64,000 nucleotides of DNA from Trinickia symbiotica (GCF_002934455.1 NZ_PTIR01000010.1:62001-126000); one strand, 5' to 3'; positions 40,754 to 52,913 are shown, counted from the stretch's first letter. Program-made: numbers and translations. Notes: generated from the letters alone by a model not told the origin.

Positions 40754-41176
40754 ATGCCAACCGCCGAAGAGAAAGCGGCGTTCTCCGAACGCCTGAAGTT
40801 CGCCCTCCTGCGCAGCCCCGAAAAGGTGACGGGCGGGACGCAGCTTGCGTTGCATTTCAATTTGCGCCACCACGGCGAACATCCGGTGTCCCCGCAAACG
40901 GCACACAAATGGCTGACCGGGCGCACGATTCCAACCGATGACAAGCTGCAGACGCTGGCGGAGTGGTTGCGCGTCGATCTGCATTGGCTCCACTACGGGC
41001 CGCCGCCGAACGCGACCGCGAGCGCGACCCCAAAACCGCTGCCGCGCGACGAGAAGTATCCGCTCACTCCCGAAACGATCGAACTGGCATCGAAGATCGA
41101 GGCACTTTCTCCGCACCATCGCTACTTGGTGCAGGAGCTGGTCGCGCAGTTCTACGGCGACCGATCGGAGCGCTGA
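40754..41176 (+). CDS. Predicted DNA-binding transcriptional regulator
   Basis: 140 residues. The segment SERLKFALLRSPEKVTGGTQLALHFNLRHHGEHPVSPQTAHKWLTGRTIPTDDKLQTLAEWLRVDLHWLHYGPP resembles phage-repressor-type helix-turn-helix proteins found next to yidC in Burkholderia. The C-terminal 60 residues are unfamiliar. ATG 40754 is chosen over an upstream TTG. No ribosome-binding site is obvious. A perfect palindrome 200 bases upstream may be its operator. Confidence 0.65.
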   Translation: MPTAEEKAAFSERLKFALLRSPEKVTGGTQLALHFNLRHHGEHPVSPQTAHKWLTGRTIPTDDKLQTLAEWLRVDLHWLHYGPPPNATASATPKPLPRDEKYPLTPETIELASKIEALSPHHRYLVQELVAQFYGDRSER

Positions 41177-41215
41177 GGCAGCGAGTCGGCGGCAGCTGTC
41201 AACCGATTACCGAGA

Positions 41216-41296
41216 GTGGCGCGATTCGCCATGTCGTTGGCGCGAATGTGGCGCGAAAACACGAATCGCGCCAACGCGCCATCTTTGTGGCGCGAT
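41216..41296. repeat. Cluster of five GGCGCGA repeats
   Basis: The heptamer GGCGCGA occurs four times on the plus strand (about 41218, 41239, 41249, 41289) and once as its complement (about 41264-41270), often followed by ATT or AAT. They lie in the spacer between the regulator gene and yidC. Not explained by coding sequence. Confidence 0.55.
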
Positions 41297-41366
41297 TCCG
41301 GTCGCGAGTGGGGCACGCGGGCACGCCGCACCGGACAGGCAACCGCCTCGGTTCTCTTTGCCGCCG

Positions 41367-41400
41367 AAAAAGCACAACGCCCCAGTATCCACTGGGGCGT
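41367..41400 (-). terminator. Intrinsic terminator after yidC
   Basis: ACGCCCCAGT (41377-41386) and ACTGGGGCGT (41391-41400) form a perfect 10-bp stem with loop ATCC. On the minus strand it is followed four bases later by TTTTT. It lies about 84 bases after the yidC stop. Confidence 0.85.
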
Positions 41401-41483
41401 CAGTGCGGCAAATGAGCCTACGAGCTCAACGCTTCAGAAGCGTGGCCAAGGCGGAAGCGAGACTAGCGTCTTCTCGCGCCGAC

Positions 41484-43172
41484 TCACGCCGGCTTGCTCT
41501 TCTTCTGCGTACCCATCATTCGCGTGATGTAGTACTGCTGAGCGATCGAGAGCACGTTGTTGACGACGTAATACAGCACGAGCCCCGACGGGAAGAAGAA
41601 GAACATGACCGAGAACGCGATCGGCATGAACATCATCATCTTGGCCTGAACCGGGTCGGGCGGCGTCGGGTTCAGCTTCGTCTGGACGAACATCGAGACG
41701 GCCATCAGCACCGGCAGGATGTAATACGGGTCCTGTTGCGACAGGTCGTGAATCCAGAGAACCCACGGCGCACCGCGCATTTCAACCGACGACAGCAGCA
41801 CCCAATAGAGCGAGATGAACACTGGAATCTGGATCACGATCGGCAGACACCCGCCGAACGGATTGACCTTCTCGGTCTTGTACAGCTCCATCAGCGCTGC
41901 GTTCATCTTCTGCGGATCGCTCTTGAACCGCTCTCGCAGCGCCTGCATGCGCGGCGTGATTTCCTTCATGCGCGCCATGGACTTGTAGCTCGCCGCCGAC
42001 AGCGGGAAGAACACGGCCTTGATGAGCAGCGTGAGCAGCACGATCGCCCAACCCCAGTTCCCGACGAAGCCATAGATTTTCTCGAGCAACCAGAAAAGCG
42101 GCTTGGCGATGATCGTGACCCAGCCATAGTCCTTCACGAGATCGAGGCCGGGCGCGACGCCTTCGAGGATGCGCTCTTCCTCAGGGCCCGCGAAGAGGCG
42201 TGCCGACACATCGACCGATTGCCCCGGCGCGACCGTCGCGACGGGCTCCGTGATGCCGACGCGATAGAGCGTCGGATCGATCTTCTCGACATAGATGTCG
42301 CGCTTCGCGCCTTCCCGCGGAATCCACGCCGACGCGAAGTAGTGCTGCACCATCGCGATCCAGCCGCTGTTCCCGGAAGTCGCATACTCGGCCTTGTTCT
42401 TGTCGATGTCGCTGAAAGAGATCTTTTGGAAGTGATGCTCGTTCGTATAGACGGCCGGCCCGAGGAACGTGTGCGAGAAGCGCGGCGTGTCGACGGGCGT
42501 GCTGTCGCGCACGAGCTCCATATAGACGCTCGGCGTGACGGGCGCCGTGCCGACGTTCTCGATCTTGGTGTCGACGCCGATGACGAAGCTGCCGCGCGTG
42601 AACGTGTACGTCTTGACGACCTTGACGCCCCCCTTGACGGGTGACTCTAGACTGATCTGGAAGGACTTCTGATCGTCGGTGAGCGAGCGCGGGCCGGGCA
42701 ATGCCGTGAAGACGTCGTTGTGATTCGGGAAGTCTCCGCCGATCAAGCCCGTTCGCGCCAGATACGTATGGTTGGCCGTGCGGTCGAACAGCGTGATGTT
42801 GAGGTCGCCTTGCTTCGGATCGCTTTTGCGCGTGAGCGTGAGCTTTTCGAGCGTGCCGCCGCGCGTGTCGATTTCACCGTCGTAGACGTCCGTGCTGAAA
42901 TGGATCAGCTGAGCCGCCGGAGCCGGTTGCTGAGCAGGCGTTCCCGGCGCGGTCGCCGCCGTTGCCGGCGCCGTGTTCGAAGCCGGCGCGGCGACCTCCG
43001 AGCCCGTGCCCGAAGCACCGGGCGCCGACGTGGCGGGCGCCGATGCGCTGTGCGTGGCCGCCGGGTTCGGGAAGAACATCGACTGGCGTCCGTGCTCGCG
43101 CTGCCAGTTGTCGAACAGCATGATCGCTGACACGAAGAAGATCGCCCATAGGACGGTGCGTTTGATATCCAT
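41484..43172 (-). CDS. yidC: Membrane protein insertase YidC
   Basis: Inserts membrane proteins, alone or with Sec. It has 562 residues. The N-terminal helix ([23 protein letters not shown]) is followed by a Thr/Ala/Pro-rich linker (about 40-85), a periplasmic beta-domain, and the conserved five-helix core with [20 protein letters not shown] and [27 protein letters not shown]. The usual order yidC-yidD-rnpA-rpmH is kept. Confidence 0.97.
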   Translation of the reverse strand: MDIKRTVLWAIFFVSAIMLFDNWQREHGRQSMFFPNPAATHSASAPATSAPGASGTGSEVAAPASNTAPATAATAPGTPAQQPAPAAQLIHFSTDVYDGEIDTRGGTLEKLTLTRKSDPKQGDLNITLFDRTANHTYLARTGLIGGDFPNHNDVFTALPGPRSLTDDQKSFQISLESPVKGGVKVVKTYTFTRGSFVIGVDTKIENVGTAPVTPSVYMELVRDSTPVDTPRFSHTFLGPAVYTNEHHFQKISFSDIDKNKAEYATSGNSGWIAMVQHYFASAWIPREGAKRDIYVEKIDPTLYRVGITEPVATVAPGQSVDVSARLFAGPEEERILEGVAPGLDLVKDYGWVTIIAKPLFWLLEKIYGFVGNWGWAIVLLTLLIKAVFFPLSAASYKSMARMKEITPRMQALRERFKSDPQKMNAALMELYKTEKVNPFGGCLPIVIQIPVFISLYWVLLSSVEMRGAPWVLWIHDLSQQDPYYILPVLMAVSMFVQTKLNPTPPDPVQAKMMMFMPIAFSVMFFFFPSGLVLYYVVNNVLSIAQQYYITRMMGTQKKSKPA

Positions 43173-43202
43173 GCGTGGTCTCGGAGTCGAGGGAGCGGCG
43201 CT

Positions 43203-43433
43203 TCAGCGCTTTTTCGCGGTAGGGGGCGGAACGAGATCGATCCCGCCCGCGGAAAACGGATGACAGCGACACAAGCGTTTCACCGCGAGGTAAGTGCCTC
43301 GCGCGGCGCCATGATACTGGATTGCTTCGCGTGCGTAGTCGGAACAGGAGGGATAAAAGCGGCACCGGCTGCCGAGCAGGGGGCTCACGGCGACCTTGTA
43401 GAAACGCAGTAGCGCAATCAGTACCGTTTGCAT
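43203..43433 (-). CDS. yidD: Membrane protein insertion efficiency factor YidD
   Basis: 76 residues, [34 protein letters not shown], with the conserved Cys-containing motif (FYPSCSDYA) and [18 protein letters not shown]. It is cytoplasmic but membrane-associated by an amphipathic N-terminus. ATG 43433 matches the family; the longer frame from 43463 is not supported. It lies between yidC and rnpA. Confidence 0.9.
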   Translation of the reverse strand: MQTVLIALLRFYKVAVSPLLGSRCRFYPSCSDYAREAIQYHGAARGTYLAVKRLCRCHPFSAGGIDLVPPPTAKKR

Positions 43434-43465
43434 GGCGGTTGATTCGGCGACGCAAAACCCCATAT

Positions 43466-43888
43466 TCAGTCATGAGCCGTGCCGTTGTGCACGGGCGCCG
43501 ACTGGCGGCGGGCGATCTCGCGCGCCGTTTTCGTGAGCAACTCCTCGATCTCGGTGCGGCAAAGCGCCTTCAACAGCGGCGACGCAGCGCTGGGAAACGC
43601 CGTTTTGTCGAAACGGGCGTGCAGACGCAGCAGGATGTCCCATCCGCCAAACTCGGCGCGGCGCACCCGAAAGGCCTCGCGCGCAATGCGCCGGACGAGG
43701 TTGCGCGTCGTCGCGCGCGGCGCGAACTTCTTTCCGATGACGAGCCCGAGCCGCGCTTCGTGGCCGGTGGGCCGTGCGTAGACGACGAAGTGCGCCGATC
43801 GGCGCCACGGGCGTAAACGAAAAACGGATGAGAATTCATCCGTCTTGAGAAGCCTCGCGGCTTTGGGAAAGGCGGCTTGCGCTCGCAA
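43466..43888 (-). CDS. rnpA: Ribonuclease P protein component (RnpA)
   Basis: Protein subunit that helps M1 RNA process pre-tRNA 5' ends. 140 residues: [34 protein letters not shown], then [27 protein letters not shown], the RNR signature of RnpA. It starts with TTG at 43888, which fits the family N-terminus; no better start is in frame nearby. Located between rpmH and yidD. Confidence 0.92.
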   Translation of the reverse strand: MRAQAAFPKAARLLKTDEFSSVFRLRPWRRSAHFVVYARPTGHEARLGLVIGKKFAPRATTRNLVRRIAREAFRVRRAEFGGWDILLRLHARFDKTAFPSAASPLLKALCRTEIEELLTKTAREIARRQSAPVHNGTAHD

Positions 43889-43977
43889 CGGATCGAGCCC
43901 GATGGCGGCGTGCGGCGGATTGCGCGTCGTCGCGAGCGACGGCCGCGGCGTTTGCCCGTCCAGCCTGCTCTTCCGGC

Positions 43978-44112
43978 TTAGATGGCGAGGCGCTTGCGGC
44001 CCTTCGCACGGCGGGCGTTGATCACTTTGCGGCCGCCGGCGGTCTTCATCCGCACGCGAAAGCCATGGGTGCGCTTGCGGCGCGTGACGGAAGGTTGGTA
44101 GGTACGTTTCAT
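43978..44112 (-). CDS. rpmH: 50S ribosomal protein L34 (RpmH)
   Basis: 44 residues, [19 protein letters not shown] then [21 protein letters not shown], a perfect L34. It is the first gene of the leftward rpmH-rnpA-yidD-yidC cluster and lies back-to-back with dnaA. Confidence 0.97.
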
Positions 44113-44512
44113 GTCTTTCTCACAGGAGAGGGGACCGCGTGCGCATTGGCTTGCCGACGGGGCCGAACAATGGTTTTCGCTTTCGCGAGAACCCGCTATT
44201 TAAACTGCTTTTCTCTTGGTCGTCAATACCTTAGAAGAGGACGGAGCGTGCATCGGCGGCATGGCGGAGGCCCTGCTGCACGCATGCGGTGCACGATCCG
44301 GCCCTGTGGATAACTTCCTGGCCGGGGTGTTTTGGCGGTAGAATCTCGCCTTGTCTCAAGAATCCTGCACGCCGCTCCGAGTCAGCCCTTCGTGCCTAAG
44401 TACTTGTCGCACAAGGGTTTCGTGGCGGGCTTGTCCGACCAGTTCGGGTCCTTGGCGCGATGAGCGCGAAGGTGGCGGCGAGTGACCGTGCACTAAAAAC
44501 GACGCCACCTTG
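44113..44512. other. rpmH-dnaA divergent spacer (possible origin region or promoters)
   Basis: A 400-base spacer between rpmH and dnaA. It contains one perfect DnaA box (TGTGGATAA, 44305-44313) and a TAGAAT at 44339-44344. Only one perfect DnaA box was found, so I cannot call it a full oriC. Apart from the dnaA and rpmH promoters nothing more is visible. Confidence 0.5.
44305..44313 (-). promoter_or_regulatory. DnaA box in the dnaA promoter region
   Basis: TGTGGATAA is the complement of TTATCCACA. It lies just upstream of a TAGAAT -10-like element (44339-44344) and would overlap or abut the -35 zone, as expected for DnaA autorepression. Confidence 0.6.
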
Positions 44513-46072
44513 ATGAACGAATTCTGGCAACACTGTTCCGCACTGCTGGAGCGCGAATTGACGCCCCAACAGTTCGTGACGTGGATCAAACCGTTGGCCC
44601 CGGTCGCCTTCGACGCCGCCGCGAACACGCTATCGATCGCCGCGCCGAACCGCTTCAAGCTCGACTGGGTCAAGAGCCAGTTTTCGGGCCGCATCTCCGA
44701 TCTGGCGCGCGATTTTTGGCACGCGCCGATCGAAGTTCAGTTCGTCCTCGATCCGAAAGCAACGATGCGCGCGGGCCCGCTGGGGTCGAGCGTCAACGTC
44801 CCGCTGCCGCGCGGGCCGGCGTCGGCCGGAACGGCGGCATCGCCTGTGGAGACAGCGAGCGGCAAAAGCGCAACGTCTGCCGATGCTCAACCACGCGGCG
44901 CCGACAAGAGCGCAAGCGCGGCGGGCGCGATGGACGACGGTGCCGATATCGATCTGCCGAGCGTCGATGCGACCGAGGCCGCGGCGGCGCGGCGGACCTG
45001 GCGCCCCGGCGCGATGGCGACAGGTGGCGCCGAGGCCGATTCGATGTACGAGCGCTCGAAGCTGAACCCGGTGCTGACGTTCGACAACTTCGTTACGGGC
45101 AAGGCGAACCAGCTTGCGCGCGCGGCCGCGATCCAGGTGGCGGACAACCCGGGCATCTCGTACAACCCGCTTTTCCTGTACGGCGGCGTTGGGCTCGGCA
45201 AGACGCACTTGATCCACGCGATCGGGAACCAGTTGCTGCAGGACAAGGCCGGCGCTCGAATTCGCTACATCCATGCCGAGCAATACGTCTCGGACGTGGT
45301 GAAGGCGTATCAGCGCAAGGCGTTCGACGATTTCAAGCGCTACTACCATTCGCTCGATCTGCTGCTCATCGACGATATTCAGTTCTTCTCGGGCAAATCG
45401 CGCACGCAGGAGGAGTTCTTCTATGCGTTCGAGGCGCTCGTCGCGAACAAGGCGCAGGTGATCATCACCAGCGACACGTACCCGAAGGAGATTTCGGGCA
45501 TCGACGACCGGCTCATTTCGCGCTTCGATTCAGGCCTGACCGTGGCGATCGAGCCGCCCGAGCTCGAGATGCGCGTCGCAATCTTGATGCGCAAGGCGCA
45601 GTCGGAGGGGGTGAGTCTTTCCGAGGATGTCGCGTTCTTCGTCGCGAAGCATTTGCGCTCGAACGTGCGAGAGCTCGAAGGCGCGCTGCGCAAGATCCTC
45701 GCGTACTCGAAGTTCCATGGCCGCGAGATCACGATCGAGCTGACGAAGGAGGCGCTGAAGGACCTGCTGACGGTGCAGAACCGGCAGATCTCCGTCGAGA
45801 ACATCCAGAAGACCGTCGCCGACTTCTACAACATCAAGGTCGCGGACATGTATTCGAAAAAGCGTCCGGCTAATATCGCGCGGCCGCGACAGATCGCGAT
45901 GTATCTCGCGAAGGAATTGACGCAAAAGAGCCTGCCCGAAATCGGTGAGCTTTTTGGCGGGCGCGATCACACTACCGTGCTGCACGCGGTGCGCAAGATC
46001 GCCGACGAGCGCGGCAAGGACGCGCAGTTGAACCACGAACTGCACGTGCTCGAGCAGACGCTGAAGGGTTGA
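44513..46072 (+). CDS. dnaA: Chromosomal replication initiator DnaA
   Basis: 519 residues. Domain I is about 1-90 ([25 protein letters not shown]), followed by a long Ala/Ser/Asp-rich domain II linker (about 95-170). The AAA+ domain III has Walker A GGVGLGKT at 224-231 and [24 protein letters not shown]. Domain IV has [15 protein letters not shown], the DnaA-box-reading signature. ATG 44513 is preferred over a TTG one codon earlier. Its linker is longer than in E. coli. Confidence 0.98.
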   Translation: MNEFWQHCSALLERELTPQQFVTWIKPLAPVAFDAAANTLSIAAPNRFKLDWVKSQFSGRISDLARDFWHAPIEVQFVLDPKATMRAGPLGSSVNVPLPRGPASAGTAASPVETASGKSATSADAQPRGADKSASAAGAMDDGADIDLPSVDATEAAAARRTWRPGAMATGGAEADSMYERSKLNPVLTFDNFVTGKANQLARAAAIQVADNPGISYNPLFLYGGVGLGKTHLIHAIGNQLLQDKAGARIRYIHAEQYVSDVVKAYQRKAFDDFKRYYHSLDLLLIDDIQFFSGKSRTQEEFFYAFEALVANKAQVIITSDTYPKEISGIDDRLISRFDSGLTVAIEPPELEMRVAILMRKAQSEGVSLSEDVAFFVAKHLRSNVRELEGALRKILAYSKFHGREITIELTKEALKDLLTVQNRQISVENIQKTVADFYNIKVADMYSKKRPANIARPRQIAMYLAKELTQKSLPEIGELFGGRDHTTVLHAVRKIADERGKDAQLNHELHVLEQTLKG

Positions 46073-46309
46073 CGGGGTGCGACGGGCGTGAGCGAACGGG
46101 TGAGCCGCGCGCCGCTACAATGCCCCTCGCTTTGGCGGAAATCGTTTCTTTTTCAGGCACAATAGTGGTTTAGCCGCCCTGGCTGCGCGGGCGGTGGAAA
46201 GTGCAGGGCAGAAGGAAAAAGCGCGGAAAGATGCGGGGAGTCGACAGTTTCGTCGACGAATCTGCGCAGCGAGTCGGCAAGCGCGCCGTGACATCAACGA
46301 AGGAACCCT

Positions 46310-47413
46310 ATGCAACTGGTCAAGACCGAACGAGACAACCTCTTGAGGCCGCTCTCAACCGTAAGCGGCATTGTCGAACGGCGCCATACGTTGCCGATCC
46401 TCGCAAACCTGCTGATTACGAAGAACGGCGCCGATGTGTCGTTTCTGTCGACCGATCTCGAATTGCAGATCACCACGCGGGCGGACTTCGGCGTTGGTGG
46501 TGAATCGGTGGCGACCACGGTGGCGGCGCGCAAGCTGCTCGACATTTTGCGCGCGATGCCCGACGGGCAGGTGAGCCTGACGTTGGCCGACAAGCGGCTG
46601 ACCGTGCAGTCGGGCAAGAGCCGCTTTGCGTTGCAGACGCTCGCCGCGGACGAATTCCCGACCGTCGCGCAGGCCAAGGATTACGGTGCGAGCTTGTCGG
46701 TGCCGCAAAAGACGTTCCGTCAATTGCTCGGTATGGTCCATTTTGCGATGGCGCAGCAAGACATCCGTTACTACCTGAACGGGATGCTGCTCGTCGTCGA
46801 TGGCGGACGGCTCATGGCTGTCGCGACCGACGGTCACCGCCTCGCGTTTTCGTCGATGAAGATCGACGGCGAGTTTGCCCGGCAGGAAGTGATCATTCCG
46901 CGCAAGACGATTCTGGAGTTGCAGCGGTTGCTCGAGGACATCGACGATCAGTTGAAGATCGATATCGCTTCGACGCAGGTGAAGTTTACGTTTGGCCAGG
47001 TGGAGCTCGTTTCGAAGCTCGTCGAGGGCAAGTTCCCCGATTTCCAGCGTGTGATCCCGAAGGCGCACAAGAACTCGTTTGTGATCGGGCGCGACGAATT
47101 GCAGCGTTCGCTGCAGCGTGCCGCGATTCTGACGTCGGACAAGTTCAAGGGCGTGCGCTGCGTGATCGAGCCGGGCCAGTTGAAGATCATGTCGACGAAC
47201 GCGGACCAGGAAGAGGCGCAGGAAGAACTCGAGATCGCCTATCAGGGCGACACCATCGACATGGGCTTCAACGTGACTTACCTGCTCGATGTGCTCGCGA
47301 ACCTGAAGGTGGACATGCTGCAGGTGAGCGTGGCCGACGCGAGCTCGAGCGCGTTGATCACGATACCCGAGAACGACGATTTCAAGTACGTCGTCATGCC
47401 GATGCGCATTTGA
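46310..47413 (+). CDS. dnaN: DNA polymerase III beta sliding clamp (DnaN)
   Basis: 367 residues, MQLVKTERDNLLRPLSTVSGIVERRHTLPILANLLI. The three-domain clamp repeats are intact and it ends MPMRI, with the ligand pocket typical of beta clamps. It lies 237 bases after dnaA, in the usual dnaA-dnaN order, and is followed by a terminator-like hairpin. Confidence 0.97.
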   Translation: MQLVKTERDNLLRPLSTVSGIVERRHTLPILANLLITKNGADVSFLSTDLELQITTRADFGVGGESVATTVAARKLLDILRAMPDGQVSLTLADKRLTVQSGKSRFALQTLAADEFPTVAQAKDYGASLSVPQKTFRQLLGMVHFAMAQQDIRYYLNGMLLVVDGGRLMAVATDGHRLAFSSMKIDGEFARQEVIIPRKTILELQRLLEDIDDQLKIDIASTQVKFTFGQVELVSKLVEGKFPDFQRVIPKAHKNSFVIGRDELQRSLQRAAILTSDKFKGVRCVIEPGQLKIMSTNADQEEAQEELEIAYQGDTIDMGFNVTYLLDVLANLKVDMLQVSVADASSSALITIPENDDFKYVVMPMRI

Positions 47414-47437
47414 TCCGAAGCGGAAAAAACAAGAAGA

Positions 47438-47471
47438 CCAAAGGGGGCGCAGCGCCCCTTTGGCGTTTCTT
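47438..47471 (+). terminator. Terminator between dnaN and gyrB
   Basis: CCAAAGGGG (47438-47446) pairs with CCCCTTTGG (47455-47463), with a further possible GCGC pairing in the loop. TTTCTTT follows. gyrB begins 84 bases later with its own start region. Confidence 0.7.
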
Positions 47472-47533
47472 TAGTGCTCCGAAATTTCGCAAGCGGAGTT
47501 TTCGGAAGCAGCGATAGTAGTACTCAGCAGTAG

Positions 47534-50026
<2,493 letters not shown>

Positions 50027-50529
50027 TTGGCTGTGTAGCAGGCGTAGGGCGCCAGAGTATTGCGACTGGCGCCACAGTTGTGGGACTACGGGACTAAGTT
50101 GGGTGCGACTGGCCTACGAGGGTGGTAACTTCGAGGCATGCTCGGCTGTGCCGCTGTAGGGTGCAATAACCCTGTCACCCGGCGCGGTACGTCGGTCAGT
50201 ACAATGTTGCGGATCAAAGACCTGCCGGCGCTTGGTGGCTCAGTGACCGCCGTTCACCCTGATGTGGTGCTTGCGGCCGGTCTCGGGCCCACTGCCGCCG
50301 GTCGAGCCGTCAGAGGTCAAACGGCAGGTATCAGAGTCGAGCAGTCGCTCGGTACAGGCGGTCGCGGCCAATAATTCGGCCCTTGCCGACATTCAGGGGG
50401 GCGGCGTTGGCGAGGCGGCTACAAGGCGCTTTCCAATGGGATGGACGCCCACACGTGCAAAGCATCAGCGCGCCAAAGCGGAGTTGGCCTATCAACCATC
50501 ATCTACAACCATTGGCATCGCTCGTTGGG
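50027..50529. other. Spacer after gyrB; hairpin and a weak transposase-like relic
   Basis: About 500 bases without an intact gene. A perfect 8-bp hairpin GGCGCCAG/CTGGCGCC (50048-50055, 50066-50073) follows gyrB without a T-run. Near 50495 one plus-strand frame reads IYNHWHRSLGYTF, reminiscent of the YN-HRSLGY end of integrase-core transposases, but too short to call. This marks the change from the core dnaA-gyrB block to accessory DNA. Confidence 0.4.
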
Positions 50530-50850
50530 CTACACCTTTTCGTCCAGCCGTTGTACTAGGCGGTTCAGCAAAGCAACCGCAGTGCGCGGTACTGTATCGA
50601 CTTGCTTCGGAGGAAATAACAATTCGAGCGCTACCACGCGATCAAAGGCAGCAACTATCTTGATGAACGTTGCCAGCGAGTCGCACTCGCCAAGCTCAAA
50701 GCGCTTGTAAGTTCGGAGAGGAATTTGGCACCGGCCAGCAAACTCCTGTTGGGAGAGTTGTAGCTTTCGGCGCTCTGCCCGAACACGATCGGCGATGCGC
50801 CTGCAAATCTCTTCAGCAGACGAGTTTCTCGCGTTTTCAAAGCTTGGCAT
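50530..50850 (-). CDS. XRE-family helix-turn-helix regulator
   Basis: 106 residues. The helix-turn-helix is ICRRIADRVRAERRKLQLSQQEFAGRCQIPLRTYKRFELGECDSLATFIKIVAAFDRV, followed by ALELLFPPKQ. It resembles small phage- or toxin-linked regulators. An inverted repeat GTGCC-N6-GGCAC lies at 50871-50886 just upstream and could be its operator. No partner gene is obvious. ATG 50850 lacks a clear ribosome-binding site. Confidence 0.7.
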   Translation of the reverse strand: MPSFENARNSSAEEICRRIADRVRAERRKLQLSQQEFAGRCQIPLRTYKRFELGECDSLATFIKIVAAFDRVVALELLFPPKQVDTVPRTAVALLNRLVQRLDEKV

Positions 50851-50870
50851 TGAAGTGTGAGTCAGCCGAA

Positions 50871-50886
50871 GTGCCGAAATTGGCAC
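50871..50886. promoter_or_regulatory. Inverted repeat GTGCC-N6-GGCAC upstream of the XRE gene
   Basis: Perfect 5-bp arms with the AT-rich centre GAAATT, about 20-35 bases upstream of the XRE start. A probable autoregulatory operator. Confidence 0.4.
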
Positions 50887-50892
50887 CATATC

Positions 50893-50901
50893 TGTGGATA
50901 A
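50893..50901 (-). promoter_or_regulatory. DnaA box TTATCCACA
   Basis: TGTGGATAA on the plus strand, a perfect DnaA box read leftward, between the XRE gene and the PIN-domain gene. Confidence 0.5.
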
Positions 50902-51051
50902 CTTCGTGTTTTTTGACCGAGGGGCGGATCTAGGTGCCGCGAAACGCTATAATGCAACCGGATTCTTTCTGTGGCAATGGATGGGTGTCCGAGACCCCGC
51001 TCATGGGCCGCGCGGAGCGGCATATATTTTATTGAGGGTGGTATTGGGCAA

Positions 51052-51693
51052 ATGGATGACGGCATCGAGCAAGAGTCACGATTGTTGCTGGTCGACACTA
51101 ACTGCTTTCTGCGAATTTACCATTCCTCGTTGCGTCCATTTTTGGGAACGGAAGTTGGGGGCTTTCGAATTTTGACTTTGGGCTCGCTGCTTGAAGAATT
51201 TCGTCGAAGCCCGCGATTGGACCGCGAGTACGCATGGCTAGTTGCGGATCTTGCTTTCGAAGAAGCGAACGGGGTTTTGCCCGAATTGCCGGATCACGAC
51301 CGCGACGACGTCCGCAACGAAATCCGGCAGCTCAGGCCGTACGCCAAGGCTTTTCTCGAGAGGCATTGTGCCAGAGAACGTATCTCGCCCAAGAGCCTCT
51401 CATCGAGAGATTTGGAGCTTCTTGCGACTGCGGCAGTATTCAATGCTGTAATCGCTAGCGACGAGTGGCCCCTCAAGCTCATCGTCGAGGATCTGACTTG
51501 CGAAGACGATTACGAGATCGGAATCATCACCAGCTTGCATGTGCTACACCTGCTGGAGCAAGCAGGTAGTCTCGATGCGGACGAGCGGAGGAGTACAGTT
51601 TTATCGTGGCTACGCTGTGACGAAAAATTGCCTCGAGACTGGCGGCGGCTCTACGAGAACTTGTTCAATGAGCGTGCGCCGACGCTTCAGTGA
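51052..51693 (+). CDS. PIN-domain nuclease-like protein
   Basis: 213 residues. LLLVDTNCFLRIYHS (Asp15), SLLEEF (Glu49), SSRDLELLATAAVF (Asp120) and AVIASDEWPL (Asp137) reproduce the four acidic positions of the PIN nuclease site. The C-terminal 70 residues are unassigned. ATG 51052 is the start nearest the PIN core. Its 3' end overlaps by 7 bases with the XRE-ImmA gene on the opposite strand, so the pair is tail-to-tail. A VapC-like toxin role is inferred. Confidence 0.6.
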   Translation: MDDGIEQESRLLLVDTNCFLRIYHSSLRPFLGTEVGGFRILTLGSLLEEFRRSPRLDREYAWLVADLAFEEANGVLPELPDHDRDDVRNEIRQLRPYAKAFLERHCARERISPKSLSSRDLELLATAAVFNAVIASDEWPLKLIVEDLTCEDDYEIGIITSLHVLHLLEQAGSLDADERRSTVLSWLRCDEKLPRDWRRLYENLFNERAPTLQ

Positions 51694-52823
51694 GAGCAGT
51701 GAGTCACTAGGTAGCGGGAGAGCTCGACTGCGTCCTCGAGGCTCGTATTGAGTGCGGCCGCAATAAAGGATGGCGATCGGCCTCCTTCATGCTGCTGCCA
51801 ACGAGCGAGCGCTTGAAATATTGGCGTCCCGAATACTCTTTCGCACTCGCACACGTAAGTGGCGAGGTCGAGCTTTTCGGTTCCAAATAGTGCGTGCCCG
51901 ACGGTGGGAATATTGGTGCGGTTTGCGTTCCAGTGTTCCCAAAATTCGTCCGTCTCGAGTCCTGACGAAGCGACGCCTAGTTGGTTAGCGACGCGATCAA
52001 CTTGCCGGATGACCGTGACAATCGAGATGTCATGTGCTTCTGCGTAATATTGTGCTCGTTCCATTCGGGACGGGCTTGAGCAAATATCTGTAAGTGCAGC
52101 CGCCGCAGCAGCATGAGGGAACAGGAGCTCTTGGGCGAAGCGCTCGGAGAACGCCTCTCCATCATCTCCCTGGATGGCGTGCAGCGTATAGCAGTGAGCA
52201 AGCTCGTGCGCGAGCCAATAGTTGAAGTCGTCGTTACGGGCATTCAAGCTGAATACAACGAACGACGTCTTTGATTCTGGTAAATAGACGCTCAACGCGT
52301 TTTCGTGACCAAACTTGGCCTCCCCCCATAAGACTGGGACCAGAATCGAGCCGAACGTGCGATGGAGGCCAATTAGCTGCTCTCGTGTTAGTGGAGCAAC
52401 GTCAGATATGCCAATGCGCTGTCGGGTTTGTTGGGCTGCACAACGAATGTAGTCTTCTTCCAGCGAAGGTGACTGGAGTACAGGGGGCGAAAACAAGCTG
52501 CAGCTCTGAATGAATGGCACCAATTCTCGCAAATGGCATGCGACGTCCGATGCCACTTCTAGAGCCTCGTTGCTAGCGGGGCGATTCTTTTTCGTGCGGT
52601 AAGCCACAACCGGCGATGGCAACACGCCCTCACCCGATGTTAGTACATCGATCTCAAGCCCGAGTGTCTCTGAGAGGGCGCGAAGCTTCTTCGGGCGCGG
52701 AATCGATTCGCCTGACAGCCAGTTCGAAACAGCTTCCTTGCTTACCCCACAACGTTCTGCGACAGCAGCTTGTGTGAGGCCGAGCTCGGCCATCTTGGCT
52801 TGAACGGATTTGAGATTGAGCAT
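51687..52823 (-). CDS. XRE helix-turn-helix and ImmA/IrrE-type zinc metallopeptidase
   Basis: 378 residues. An N-terminal XRE domain (KMAELGLTQAAVAERCGVSKEAVSNWLSGESIPRPKKLRALSETLG) is followed by an ImmA/IrrE-like peptidase with HELAH at 206-210 and a downstream acidic region (EAFSERFAQELLFP) supplying the third ligand. Such proteins act as proteolytic antitoxins or antirepressors. The neighbour is a PIN protein whose gene overlaps in opposite orientation. ATG 52823 starts exactly at the XRE domain. Confidence 0.8.
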   Translation of the reverse strand: MLNLKSVQAKMAELGLTQAAVAERCGVSKEAVSNWLSGESIPRPKKLRALSETLGLEIDVLTSGEGVLPSPVVAYRTKKNRPASNEALEVASDVACHLRELVPFIQSCSLFSPPVLQSPSLEEDYIRCAAQQTRQRIGISDVAPLTREQLIGLHRTFGSILVPVLWGEAKFGHENALSVYLPESKTSFVVFSLNARNDDFNYWLAHELAHCYTLHAIQGDDGEAFSERFAQELLFPHAAAAAALTDICSSPSRMERAQYYAEAHDISIVTVIRQVDRVANQLGVASSGLETDEFWEHWNANRTNIPTVGHALFGTEKLDLATYVCECERVFGTPIFQALARWQQHEGGRSPSFIAAALNTSLEDAVELSRYLVTHCSH

Positions 52824-52913
52824 AGTCGGCGAATGGTAGCTAACCAGGCAAGGTCCGTCAAGTTTTGTCAAGTTTTACGTTAGCAAAAGCACGCGTGAAT
52901 TTCCAGTCAAAAT

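Noticed and set aside
50048-50073. Perfect 8-bp hairpin after gyrB as an intrinsic terminator
   Set aside because: No T-run follows, so termination cannot be supported; kept only as a note in the spacer entry.
50441-50710. Possible transposase C-terminal relic (IYNHWHRSLGYTF)
   Set aside because: Match of about a dozen residues only, with no terminal repeats or further transposase motifs nearby.
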